From the NCBI GenBank assembly GCA_013316045.1, contig WSNJ01000010.1, positions 1-34,090 on the forward strand: a stretch of 34,090 nt of DNA, given 5' to 3'. The stretch is from Clostridia bacterium. Its GTDB lineage: Bacteria > Bacillota > Clostridia > Christensenellales > Pumilibacteraceae. Shown piece after piece: positions 16,860 to 24,947 of this stretch; within the stretch, counting starts at the first letter, position 1, and each line of letters begins with the position of its first letter. The notes beneath the pieces are model-generated. The model ran no database searches, had not been told where the DNA came from, and worked only from the letters and a program-made list of their open reading frames with translations. A program made the translations under genes and the position numbers.

Positions 16860-18277
16860 ACCGCCGTACTCCTTTTTTTGAGTGAATCTTTGAGTTTATC
16901 CATAGGCAAGCGGAATATCGAATTTTTGCGCTTTCTGTTGGAATAGTTGGTCATAATTTCCACGCCGAACGATTCTTTTCCGCAAATCATTGCGATAAGG
17001 AAAATAGTTGCGCAAGATATTCCCGTAAGTCCGAACGCCGCGCCCGCGATAAGCACTATAATGCGGTACAGAGTTACAAATTCGTTGAGATTATTTATAA
17101 GCAGCGACGCAACTGCGGCAATCGCTACTATAATGACGCTCGGAGCGGAAATAAATCCCGCGCTTACTGCGGCGTCGCCGATTATAAGAGAGCCTACTAT
17201 CGTTATTGCCGCGCCGGATGTTTTGGGAAGTCTTGTGCCGCCTTCTTTGATTAGTTCGAACATTATTATGAGCAGAAAGACTTCCAGGGCTTCCGGTAAA
17301 GGAGTTTCTTGCGTGGCGGCTATAAAAGTTTTGAGAAATACGAACGGTATCATTCCCTGATGGAACGAAATTATGGCTACCATAGTGCCGGGGAAAAATA
17401 TTCCGATTACAAACGAGAGTATGCGGATAATGCGCAGAAAATTCGCAATCGGCACGCGCGAATAGTAGTCTTCCGCCGTCGAAAAAGATTCGGCGAACAC
17501 TTCGGGAACGATTATGGCGTGAGGTGCGCCGTCGCAAAGTATGCTTACGTAGCCTTCGGCAAGTTTTGCCGCGACAATATCGGGTTTTTGGGTCATACCC
17601 GTGGACGGAAGTAGCGATAACGGGTGGTCTTCTATCATTTGTTCTATTTGACCCACTCCGAAAACGCTTTTGACGTCGAGCTTTTTCAGCTTTTCGATAA
17701 CGTTTTTAAGAACTTTTTTATTTACCGCCGTTTCGAGATAAAGCACGGTAACAAGCGTATTTGTTTCTTTTCCGAGAATAACTTTCTTGATTGCCAAATC
17801 GGGATTTTTGAGTTTTCGGCGAATGAGCGTTATATTGGTTGCAATATTTTCGGTAAACGATTCTTTCGGTCCGCGTATTACGGATTCGGAATCGGGAACG
17901 GATACGGCGCGCGTTTCGAATTCACGGAAATCAATTATCATCGCCTTGTCGGAGTCCGAATAGAAAAGCACGACGTTACCGTCGGTAACTTTGTCGGTTA
18001 TCGCGTCTATATCGTCTTCTTGCTCGAAAACGGCGTTTATAACATTTTCGGGTTTTCCTTTGAACTGCGGACTTTTGAGCGGCGCGATTATATCTCGGTC
18101 GAGCAAATCTTTACTTACCAAACCGGCAATATAGACGAGCAACGCTTCCGATTTATGTGTTTTGAATTTAAGCACGCTTACGTCAAAGTTCTGTCCGAGC
18201 TTCTTTTTGAAGATTGTTTCGGCTTCCGCCGCCGAAAGTCCTTTTATTGATTTGTTAAATTTTGTATTCACACGCAT
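16856..18277 (-). CDS. Spore germination protein, GerA family
   Basis: The protein has 473 residues. A soluble N-terminal region (about 1-265) is followed by four or five membrane helices (about 275-430) containing PFVFLKTFIAATQETPLPEA and a cytoplasmic tail. This is the large subunit of a GerA-type germinant receptor. The start at 18277 has no convincing ribosome site; GTG 18271 two codons later is an alternative. The expected promoter is of the forespore sigma-G type. I could not fix one with confidence between 18278 and 18340. Confidence 0.93.
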   Translation of the reverse strand: MRVNTKFNKSIKGLSAAEAETIFKKKLGQNFDVSVLKFKTHKSEALLVYIAGLVSKDLLDRDIIAPLKSPQFKGKPENVINAVFEQEDDIDAITDKVTDGNVVLFYSDSDKAMIIDFREFETRAVSVPDSESVIRGPKESFTENIATNITLIRRKLKNPDLAIKKVILGKETNTLVTVLYLETAVNKKVLKNVIEKLKKLDVKSVFGVGQIEQMIEDHPLSLLPSTGMTQKPDIVAAKLAEGYVSILCDGAPHAIIVPEVFAESFSTAEDYYSRVPIANFLRIIRILSFVIGIFFPGTMVAIISFHQGMIPFVFLKTFIAATQETPLPEALEVFLLIIMFELIKEGGTRLPKTSGAAITIVGSLIIGDAAVSAGFISAPSVIIVAIAAVASLLINNLNEFVTLYRIIVLIAGAAFGLTGISCATIFLIAMICGKESFGVEIMTNYSNRKRKNSIFRLPMDKLKDSLKKRSTAV

Positions 18278-18305
18278 AGTATTTGTAACATAATAAAAGA
18301 TATTC

Positions 18306-18325
18306 CGATTTTTATATGAAAATCG
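18306..18325. repeat. Inverted repeat between divergent gerA and ABC promoters
   Basis: CGATTTT (18306-18312) and AAAATCG (18319-18325) are perfect 7-base arms around a 6-base centre. It lies about 29 bases before the gerA start and 22 bases before the -35 box of the opposite promoter. It may be an operator or a leader hairpin. Confidence 0.4.
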
Positions 18326-18346
18326 AAATTTTCAAAAACACGTAGG

Positions 18347-18375
18347 TTGACACTTTTGCGCAAATTTAATATAAT
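18347..18375 (+). promoter_or_regulatory. Consensus promoter with embedded palindrome, second ABC transporter
   Basis: A perfect TTGACA (18347-18352), a 17-base spacer and a perfect TATAAT (18370-18375) make this the best promoter in the window. The 10-base palindrome TTTGCGCAAA (18355-18364) lies in the spacer, an ideal repressor position. A promoter this strong would need control. Confidence 0.85.
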
Positions 18376-18415
18376 ATAAGCAACGTTGAAAAGATTGTAT
18401 ATGCGGAGCCGAAAA

Positions 18416-19123
18416 ATGAAAGAGAATTACGTTCAACTGAATAGCGTCGTTAAGGAATATGCGGTAGGAGATAACAGAATCAGGGCGGTCGATAATCTTT
18501 CGTTTTCGATAAACGAAGGCGAGTTTGTGGTTATACTCGGACCGAGCGGAGCGGGAAAAACGACCGTATTGAATCTTCTCGGCGGTATGGATACTCTAAC
18601 GACGGGTGAAATTATTGTTGACGGAAAGTGCCTTAGCGGACTTAAAGCGAAAGAGCTGACTATGTACAGGCGTTTCGACGTAGGGTTTGTTTTTCAGTTC
18701 TATAATCTTATGCCTAATCTTACGGCGCTCGAAAACGTGGAGCTTGCCGTTGAAATCTGCAAAGATTACATCGACCCCGAAGAAGCGCTTAAAAAAGTAG
18801 GACTCGAAGAACGCATAAAGAATTTTCCGTCGCAACTGTCGGGCGGCGAACAGCAACGCGTTTCGATAGCGCGCGCTATTGCCAAAAAGCCGAAAATCTT
18901 GCTTTGCGACGAGCCTACGGGCGCGCTCGACTACAAAACGGGTAAAATGATATTGCAAATACTTACGGATATTTGCCGCGTCGAAAACAAAACCGTTATA
19001 GTCGTAACGCATAACGCCGCGCTCAAAGACATTGCGAACAGAGTTATACATATTAAGAACGGAACCGTTATAAATACCGAGATAAACGAGACCCCGAAGA
19101 GCGTCGAGGAGATTGAGTGGTAA
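18416..19123 (+). CDS. MacB/LolD-type ABC transporter ATPase (second copy)
   Basis: The protein has 235 residues. Walker A is G42-P-S-G-A-G-K-T-T, the signature [14 protein letters not shown] and Walker [12 protein letters not shown]. It is a clear paralogue of the 5309-6010 product (shared [16 protein letters not shown] and KSVEE ending). Start 18416 is chosen because GGAG (18405-18408) is 7 bases upstream; ATG 18401 and TTG 18386 are in frame but overlap or lack that site. It forms an operon with the permease that follows. Confidence 0.92.
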   Translation: MKENYVQLNSVVKEYAVGDNRIRAVDNLSFSINEGEFVVILGPSGAGKTTVLNLLGGMDTLTTGEIIVDGKCLSGLKAKELTMYRRFDVGFVFQFYNLMPNLTALENVELAVEICKDYIDPEEALKKVGLEERIKNFPSQLSGGEQQRVSIARAIAKKPKILLCDEPTGALDYKTGKMILQILTDICRVENKTVIVVTHNAALKDIANRVIHIKNGTVINTEINETPKSVEEIEW

Positions 19124-21015
19124 TGAAAGCATACGGAAAATCCGTTTTTCGAATTTTCGGGAATAACTTGGGCAGGTTTTTCGCTCTTACCGCCATAATT
19201 TTTCTCGGCATAACCTTTCTGACGGGACTCGGCGGCATTGCGCCTGCTCTTAAATCGAAGGGAAACGAATATTACCGCGCGCAGAACGTTGCGGATATTT
19301 TGATTAAGTCGAAAAGTCCGACGGGATTTTCGGCAAGCGATAAGGAATTTATAGACGGGCTGTCGGAAACAGAAGCGGTTGAGAGCGTAGCTTTGTTTAC
19401 TTCGCTCGATATAGAGCGCGACGACGGATATATGCGGCTGAATTATATGCCGCTTAAAAATCTTTCCGTAAGCAAAATAGGGCTTATAGACGGTAAGTTG
19501 CCCGAAAATGCGTCGGAAGTCGCGGTCGAAGCGGATACATTGACGCTGACAGACCGCAATATCGGGGACGAGATAAATATATCCGAAATAGGAAAAACCG
19601 TAACCGTTGTCGGCGTTGTTCAGAATCCTATGCTGTTTTCAAAAGAGCCCGAACCCGCTATTACGGGCAATGAAGACAAGGACGAAAACTTAACGTCGGT
19701 TTTGTATTTCGATAGCGGGTGCGCGAAATTTGAATTTGAAACCGAATACGATTTTAACGGAATTAAAGTTCCCGTGAAAGTAGCGATTGATTCGACCGAT
19801 ATTTATATAAAGCTGAGAGACAGTGAAAAATACAATATATTTTCCGACGAATACGAAAAGTTTGTTGCAGACAACAAAGAGATTATAGTTGCCGCTTTTG
19901 AAAACGAGAACGTTGACGTCGCCGTCCTGACGCTCGAAGAAAACAAAAGCTACATTATGTATAAGGTAAATATAGAGAGAATTCGCAATATAAGCGCGAT
20001 AATTCCAATATTCTTCGTTGCCGTTTCCGCGCTTGTCGTGCTTACGACTATGTCGCGCCTTGCCGAGAAAGACAGAACGGCAATGGGGTGTATGAAAACG
20101 CTCGGGTATAGGAACTTTTCTATAATGTTCAAATATCTTTTGTTTGCCGCGGTGTGCTGTATAGTCGGCAGTCTGGCGGGAATGATAGTCGGCTCGCTTG
20201 TAATAACGCCCGCGATATATCAGGCTTATAATATTTTGTTCCGTATTCTGACGATTACGCCCGAACTGTATTGGCAGTTTTCCACGGTGGCTTCCGCCGC
20301 GATTTTTGCGGTCGTTTTGGGTGTTACGTCATACGTAATACTTAAATCTCTGCGCGAAACACCGTCGGGTCTGCTTCGTCCGAAAGCTCCGAAGCCCGGC
20401 AAGAAAGTTTTTCTCGAAAAAATTCCGTTTTTGTGGAAGCGCATAAGTTTTAAGTACAAATCTACGCTCAGAAATATTCTGCGGCAGGTAAAACATTTTC
20501 TGATGACCGTAATTTCGGTTATGGGTTCGACGGCTCTCGTATTTGCGGGACTTGCGCTAAGGGATACCGCGTCGGTTGACGCAAAGACGAATGCGGGTGT
20601 AATGGGGCGTGCGGCAGACTCGATTATTCTTATATCGTTCGTTATAATATTCTGTGCGGCTCTGCTCGAAATGCTTATTATCTATAATCTTACGAATATC
20701 AACATAGAAGAACGCAAACGGGAAATCGCAACGCTCAAAGTGCTCGGATATAAAGACGGCGAAGTTACGGGGTACGTTTTCAGAGAAGTGTTTATAATGT
20801 CTCTTATAGGTACGTTGCTCGGACTTCCCGCAGGTTGTTTGCTTGTTTATCTTATATTCGAATATATAGAATTCGGAGCGATTGCCGATATTCAATGGTT
20901 CAGTTGGGTACTTGCGGTTGCGCTGTCGCTCGTGTTTACTCTGATTGTCGATTTGCTCTTGCGCCGCAAGATTGTAAAAACCGATATGAATGCGTCGCTC
21001 AAAACGGTCGAATAA
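19117..21015 (+). CDS. FtsX/MacB-type permease lacking the second ectodomain
   Basis: The protein has 632 residues. It has one helix near residue 20, a large ectodomain (about 40-290), three helices (about 295-405), a helix near 460-480 and three C-terminal helices. After the 460-480 helix only about 25 residues (LALRDTASVDAKTNAGVMGR and a few more) come before the next one, where the paralogue at 6004-8346 has about 170. The reading frame is intact and motifs such as LKVLGYKDGE remain. GTG 19117 matches the paralogue's start position, with AGGAG 5 bases upstream; ATG 19123, in a TAATG overlap, is equally possible. Confidence 0.88.
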   Translation: MVMKAYGKSVFRIFGNNLGRFFALTAIIFLGITFLTGLGGIAPALKSKGNEYYRAQNVADILIKSKSPTGFSASDKEFIDGLSETEAVESVALFTSLDIERDDGYMRLNYMPLKNLSVSKIGLIDGKLPENASEVAVEADTLTLTDRNIGDEINISEIGKTVTVVGVVQNPMLFSKEPEPAITGNEDKDENLTSVLYFDSGCAKFEFETEYDFNGIKVPVKVAIDSTDIYIKLRDSEKYNIFSDEYEKFVADNKEIIVAAFENENVDVAVLTLEENKSYIMYKVNIERIRNISAIIPIFFVAVSALVVLTTMSRLAEKDRTAMGCMKTLGYRNFSIMFKYLLFAAVCCIVGSLAGMIVGSLVITPAIYQAYNILFRILTITPELYWQFSTVASAAIFAVVLGVTSYVILKSLRETPSGLLRPKAPKPGKKVFLEKIPFLWKRISFKYKSTLRNILRQVKHFLMTVISVMGSTALVFAGLALRDTASVDAKTNAGVMGRAADSIILISFVIIFCAALLEMLIIYNLTNINIEERKREIATLKVLGYKDGEVTGYVFREVFIMSLIGTLLGLPAGCLLVYLIFEYIEFGAIADIQWFSWVLAVALSLVFTLIVDLLLRRKIVKTDMNASLKTVE

Positions 21016-21049
21016 CAAAAAATACACAATAGAAAATATATAAAATCGG

Positions 21050-21078
21050 TTGCGCAATCCGCTCTTTTATAATATAAT
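21050..21078 (+). promoter_or_regulatory. Promoter of the kinase gene with TTGCGCAA palindrome
   Basis: TTGCGC (21050-21055), a 17-base spacer and TATAAT (21073-21078) precede the gene; a second overlapping TATAAT is at 21068-21073. The 8-base palindrome TTGCGCAA (21050-21057) covers the -35 box. The same core lies in the promoter at 18347-18375. AAGGAAG (21106-21112) is the ribosome site. Confidence 0.6.
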
Positions 21079-21119
21079 GATAACATTGCGTATATATTGC
21101 TAAATAAGGAAGTATAAAA

Positions 21120-22187
21120 ATGGAACTTAACGAAATTGCTGTAAAATTTGCCATTGCGGGCGCGCCTGCCGTTATCCGTCCCCACGGTGAAGGGCATATC
21201 AATCTTACGTATTACGTGGAAACCGATAAAGGCGCCAAGTACATATTGCAAAAAATCAACAATAAGCTTTTTGCCGACGTTGCGGCTCTTATGCGTAACA
21301 TAGAACTCGTTACTTCGCATATTGCGAAAAAGAACGCGGCGGAAAAAAAGCAAAGCACGTGCTTGACTATCGTAATGACGAAAGACGGAAAACCGTTTTA
21401 CGATAACGGCGGCGAGTTTTACCGTATGTACGACTATATAGACGACGCTATCGCTTATCAGAGCGTTTCCGACCCTGCGCTTTTTTACGAGAGTGCGGTT
21501 GCGTTCGGTGCGTTTCAGAATTATTTGTCCGATTTCGACGCGTCGCAGTTAACCGAAGTGTTGCCCGATTTTCATAACACGAGAAAACGCTTTTCGGACT
21601 TTAAGGCGTCGCTTAAAGCGGATAAGGCGGGGCGTGCGGCAAGCGTAAAGGAAGAAATAGATTTTGTTTTATCGCGTGAAAAGTATTGCGACAGAATAGT
21701 GTCGATGCTCAAAAGCGGCGAAATTCCGCTCAGAGTTACGCATAACGATACAAAACTCAACAACGTAATGATAGACGCCAAGACGGGTAAGGCGCGCGCC
21801 GTAATCGACTTGGATACGGTTATGCCGGGTTGCAGCGGTTACGATTTCGGCGACAGCATACGCTTCGGATGCAACAGCGGAGCGGAAGACGAACCCGATT
21901 TGAGTAAGGTTTACTTTAAGTTCGATTTGTTTGAAAGCTACTCGAAGGGCTATCTCAGCACGCTTAAAAATATCACGAAAGCGGAAAAGGCACAGCTTGC
22001 TTTCTGCGCTATACTTATGACTTACGAATGCGGAATGAGATTTTTGGCGGACCATCTCGACGGCGACGTTTATTTCAGAACGAAACGCGAAAACCACAAT
22101 CTCGACCGCGCGCGTACTCAGTTCAAGCTCGTGTCGGATATGGAAAAGCAACTCGATAAAATGGAAAAACTAATCGAGTCGTTATAA
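21120..22187 (+). CDS. N-acetylhexosamine 1-kinase-like phosphotransferase (APH fold)
   Basis: The protein has 355 residues, cytoplasmic, of the aminoglycoside-phosphotransferase/choline-kinase fold. It resembles bifidobacterial NahK: a YILQKINNKLFAD nucleotide-binding region, H208-N-D210-T-K-L-N-N with D210 as likely catalytic base, and VIDLDTVMPG-C-S-G-YDFGDSIRFG with metal-binding D230 or D232. NahK makes GlcNAc-1-phosphate or GalNAc-1-phosphate in lacto-N-biose/galacto-N-biose use. A different sugar substrate is possible. It is a single gene with its own promoter and terminator. Confidence 0.82.
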   Translation: MELNEIAVKFAIAGAPAVIRPHGEGHINLTYYVETDKGAKYILQKINNKLFADVAALMRNIELVTSHIAKKNAAEKKQSTCLTIVMTKDGKPFYDNGGEFYRMYDYIDDAIAYQSVSDPALFYESAVAFGAFQNYLSDFDASQLTEVLPDFHNTRKRFSDFKASLKADKAGRAASVKEEIDFVLSREKYCDRIVSMLKSGEIPLRVTHNDTKLNNVMIDAKTGKARAVIDLDTVMPGCSGYDFGDSIRFGCNSGAEDEPDLSKVYFKFDLFESYSKGYLSTLKNITKAEKAQLAFCAILMTYECGMRFLADHLDGDVYFRTKRENHNLDRARTQFKLVSDMEKQLDKMEKLIESL

Positions 22188-22210
22188 TACAGGTTTCAAA
22201 AGTATGTCGG

Positions 22211-22244
22211 GAACTCTCGGATATTTTCGTCCGAGAGTTCTTTT
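22211..22244 (+). terminator. Intrinsic terminator
   Basis: GAACTCTCGGA (22211-22221) and TCCGAGAGTTC (22230-22240) form a perfect 11-base stem with an 8-base loop, followed by TTTT. It lies 24 bases after the kinase stop. The opposing Gfo/Idh gene ends at 22367, so it may serve only the plus strand. The remaining bases to 22366 show nothing else. Confidence 0.9.
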
Positions 22245-22366
22245 CATTTATATTCGTAATCGAAATTTAAGAAATTCTTAGTAAGCGGCGTTATAAACGT
22301 AAAAGGCGGCAAGCATAAATTGTCTTGCCGCCCGATATGAAAACGAAATTCGATTTAAGTTGTTTG

Positions 22367-23596
22367 TTATATGGGGAATACGTCTTTCGGTTTGCGCGTT
22401 TTGTATGCGCCGCGCGTAAAGTCGGGTATTTGCACGGGCGCGCCGTTGTTCTTTATCGACTCGCTCGACAACGCAGTTATGCACATCCAAGCCGCCGCGT
22501 CATAAACGTCGATAGGCATTTCTTTTTTGTTTTTAAGCGCCGACACGAAGCCTCGGAACTCGAATGCGTCCATACCGCCGTGTCCTGCTTCGATTTCTTC
22601 CTTTGTGATTTTTTTCCAGAATTCGGGTAAATATTCTTCTTCGTATTTTACGGCGTTATTGATATTTTTCATATTGTGTTCGATAGTTTGGAACGCTTCT
22701 TCGTCGCCGTCGATAAATACGTAATTCAGAGTTTGAGTATAGTAGCCGTTCGTGCCGCGGACGGTAAACGCGCGGTCGTAGGAGCGTGGCAAAGTAGTAT
22801 CCAGACACATTCTTATGGTTTCGCCGTTTTCACAGGTTATTATGGTGTCTACTATATCGCCTTGATTAAAAATTTCGCCTTGAAGTTCTTTGTTTTCGAG
22901 CTTGTCGGAATTTTTCTTTACGTAATCTCTCATACCCGCCGCTTTTGACGCAACGCTTACAAGGCTTACCATTCTGTTGCCACGGTTAATGTTCAGAAGT
23001 TTTGCGATAGGACCTAATTCGTGAGTCGGGTAGTTTTCGCAATTTTCGCTTATATAGTGGTTAAGTCTGTAATGGCGTTTTTCTTTGCCCGTGGCTACTT
23101 CTTCTCTCAGGTCGTGAGCGTACGCGCCCGAGCAATGAACTATTTCGCCGAAAACACCTTTTCTTGCCATTTGCGTGCCGAGAAGTTCGTCCTTACCGTA
23201 GCAGCAGTTTTCCATAAACATAAACGGCGTTTTAGTTTTTTCCCACGCGTCGACAAGCTCCCAAAGCTCTTTTATGTCAAGCGAGCCGCCGACTTCGAGC
23301 GCAACGGGTATGCCTGCGTTCAGAAAATCTATCGCTACGGGAATATGCGTTTCCCAGGAAGTAGCTATATAAACGGCGTCGATAAGCTCTTTCGAAATCA
23401 AATCGCGGTAGTTAAGCGTTCCTTTCGGTTCGTTGCCGTTTTCCTTTTTTACTATTTCGGCGCACTCGGTTATTCTGTCTTCGTATACGTCGCAAAGAGC
23501 GGTGATAACGATATCTCCGTTTTTTACGAGAACGTCTTTCGTTATGCCTTTGCCGCGCTGTCCCAATCCGACGACGCCCATTTTGATTTTATCCAT
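22367..23596 (-). CDS. Gfo/Idh/MocA-family protein, GH109-like
   Basis: The protein has 409 residues. The N-terminal Rossmann fold has G7-V-V-G-L-G12-Q-R-G15, and the NAD-binding half ends near 125. The C-terminal half contains MENCCYGKDELL, GEIVHCSGAYAHDLREE, ENYPTHELGPIAKLLNINRGNR and SKAAG, strongly like GH109 alpha-N-acetylgalactosaminidases, which use bound NAD+ to cleave by oxidation and elimination. The dehydrogenase motif E-K-P is E101-V-G here, so the usual catalytic lysine is absent, as in GH109. There is no signal peptide. GGAG lies 8 bases before the ATG. It is divergent from the AraC regulator. Activity and substrate are inferred. Confidence 0.8.
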   Translation of the reverse strand: MDKIKMGVVGLGQRGKGITKDVLVKNGDIVITALCDVYEDRITECAEIVKKENGNEPKGTLNYRDLISKELIDAVYIATSWETHIPVAIDFLNAGIPVALEVGGSLDIKELWELVDAWEKTKTPFMFMENCCYGKDELLGTQMARKGVFGEIVHCSGAYAHDLREEVATGKEKRHYRLNHYISENCENYPTHELGPIAKLLNINRGNRMVSLVSVASKAAGMRDYVKKNSDKLENKELQGEIFNQGDIVDTIITCENGETIRMCLDTTLPRSYDRAFTVRGTNGYYTQTLNYVFIDGDEEAFQTIEHNMKNINNAVKYEEEYLPEFWKKITKEEIEAGHGGMDAFEFRGFVSALKNKKEMPIDVYDAAAWMCITALSSESIKNNGAPVQIPDFTRGAYKTRKPKDVFPI

Positions 23597-23678
23597 TTTA
23601 TTTTCTCCGTGAAGATTATATTACGGAAATTATACAACTTTCTTGCAAAAATTGCTATGTTATTTTTTTGTATAATCG

Positions 23679-23707
23679 TTGTGTTTTTTTTACCCTTATG
23701 TTATAAT
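23679..23707 (+). promoter_or_regulatory. Promoter of the AraC gene
   Basis: TTGTGT (23679-23684), a 17-base spacer and TATAAT (23702-23707) end 6 bases before ATG 23714, which predicts a start site at or next to the start codon. A second TATAAT (23671-23676) has no matching -35 box. On the minus strand a TATAAT serving the Gfo/Idh gene occurs upstream of 23597 but lacks a strong -35. Confidence 0.5.
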
Positions 23708-23713
23708 TTATTT

Positions 23714-24571
23714 ATGATAGCTAATATTGTCGAAAGTGAAAATTACGTCGTGTATTTCGATAAGCGGATTTTGTCGGGGCTCAGCGTCGATACTGTCGGC
23801 TACAATAACTTCAAATTTATCGCGGGCTGTAAGGTTATGAGAAAGGAAGAGCATTTTACTATGCACTTTATTCTTTCGGGAAAAGGAACTTTCAACATAG
23901 GAGGGAAATCTTTCAGGCTCGGAAAGGGCGACGTTTTTTACTGTGCGCCGAACGAACTTTTTTCATACTATCCCGACGAGAGCGACCCGTGGGAATACGT
24001 ATGGTTTGGGCTTTACGGCGACAACGTGTCCGAAACGTTACGCCTTGCGGGACTCGATTCGGAAATTCACGTAAGATATGGCGTTGTAACAGACGCGGTG
24101 ATAAATCGGCTCGACGGCTTTTTGTCCGGGGCGGACAAAAGCGTAAACAGGGGCAGTCTGGCTGCCGTTTCGGCGTTTACGGGGATTCTGTCCGAAATTG
24201 CGATAGAAGACGAACAGCCGCCAAAGCAGGAGAATATGACGCGTCGTTACGTTAAGCGCGCGAAGAATTGCATAGAAAACAACTTTACCGACTCCGAGTT
24301 CCGTATAGAACACATAGGGCAGTTGCTGTTTCTGAATCATACTTATCTGTGCAGGTTGTTTTTGCGCGAAACGGGCGTAACTATGGTTGCTTATCTGCGT
24401 GAGTGCAGAATAAACGCGGCGAAAAATATGCTGACTTCGACAGATAAGACGGTACGAGAAATATCTCTTGATTGCGGCTTTTCCGATTATCCGCATTTTT
24501 GCAAGATTTTTCTTTCCGAAACGGGTTTTACTCCGAGCAGTTGGCGCGAAAATCAGAAAAATTTATTGTAA
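23714..24571 (+). CDS. AraC-family transcriptional regulator
   Basis: The protein has 285 residues. The N-terminal cupin-like effector domain (about 20-140, with HFTMHFILSGKGTF and GKGDVFYCAPNE) is joined to a C-terminal AraC double helix-turn-helix (about 185-285). The latter includes FRIEHIGQLLFLNHTYLCRL and the second-HTH block VREISLDCGFSDYPHFCKIF. It probably senses a sugar and controls the divergent GH109-like gene and itself. The long upstream open frame is antisense to the Gfo/Idh gene, so it is rejected. There is no ribosome site before ATG 23714; translation may be leaderless. Confidence 0.9.
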   Translation: MIANIVESENYVVYFDKRILSGLSVDTVGYNNFKFIAGCKVMRKEEHFTMHFILSGKGTFNIGGKSFRLGKGDVFYCAPNELFSYYPDESDPWEYVWFGLYGDNVSETLRLAGLDSEIHVRYGVVTDAVINRLDGFLSGADKSVNRGSLAAVSAFTGILSEIAIEDEQPPKQENMTRRYVKRAKNCIENNFTDSEFRIEHIGQLLFLNHTYLCRLFLRETGVTMVAYLRECRINAAKNMLTSTDKTVREISLDCGFSDYPHFCKIFLSETGFTPSSWRENQKNLL

Positions 24572-24595
24572 ATTCTGTAAAGTCGGTCGCAACTA

Positions 24596-24623
24596 TTGAC
24601 ATTTTTCGCATATAGTATATAAT
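24596..24623 (+). promoter_or_regulatory. Promoter of the hydrogenase operon
   Basis: A perfect TTGACA (24596-24601), a 16-base spacer and a perfect TATAAT (24618-24623). AGAGGAAA (24673-24680) is the ribosome site of the first gene. The imperfect palindrome at 24630-24647 starts at about +1. Confidence 0.82.
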
Positions 24624-24629
24624 TAAATA

Positions 24630-24647
24630 AAGGTATTGCAATGCCTT
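24630..24647. promoter_or_regulatory. Imperfect palindrome at the hydrogenase operon start site
   Basis: AAGGTATTG and CAATGCCTT are reverse complements with one mismatch and no spacer. The position at the predicted transcription start suits a repressor. It does not match the Rex consensus that I know (TTGTGAnnnnnnTCACAA). Confidence 0.35.
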
Positions 24648-24684
24648 ACCCGAATACGACAAAATTATTCTGAGAGGAAAGAAA

Positions 24685-24939
24685 ATGATTGTAAAAATTT
24701 GTGTGGGCAGCTCTTGTCATCTTAAAGGTTCGTATGATATTATCGAAGCTATGAAAAAAATTATAGCCGAGCACGGCGCCGAAAACAAGGTCGAGCTCAG
24801 AGCGAGCTTTTGTTTGGGCAACTGCAAAAACGGCGTAACGCTTACCGCGGACAAACCCGACGAGAGAATGTTACATAACGTAAGCCCCGATAACGTTCGG
24901 GAAGTTTTCGAGCGCGAGATTTTGCCGTATTTGGAGTAG
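24685..24939 (+). CDS. Thioredoxin-like [2Fe-2S] ferredoxin
   Basis: The protein has 84 residues and matches the thioredoxin-like [2Fe-2S] domain of NuoE/HydC C-termini. Likely cluster ligands are C6, C11 (CVGSSC), C43 and C47 (CLGNC). It is a stand-alone domain without the NuoE N-terminal helices or NuoF-type flavin partner. It is probably an electron carrier or adaptor for the hydrogenases encoded next. It begins the operon, and HydS starts 9 bases after its stop. Confidence 0.88.
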   Translation: MIVKICVGSSCHLKGSYDIIEAMKKIIAEHGAENKVELRASFCLGNCKNGVTLTADKPDERMLHNVSPDNVREVFEREILPYLE

Positions 24940-24947
24940 AGCGGATT

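Noticed and set aside
23021..23713. Long N-terminal extension of the AraC reading frame
   Set aside because: It runs antisense to the Gfo/Idh gene and its residues have no domain; the AraC family start fits ATG 23714.
24630..24647. Rex operator before the hydrogenase operon
   Set aside because: The palindrome does not match the Rex consensus, so only an unnamed possible operator is reported.
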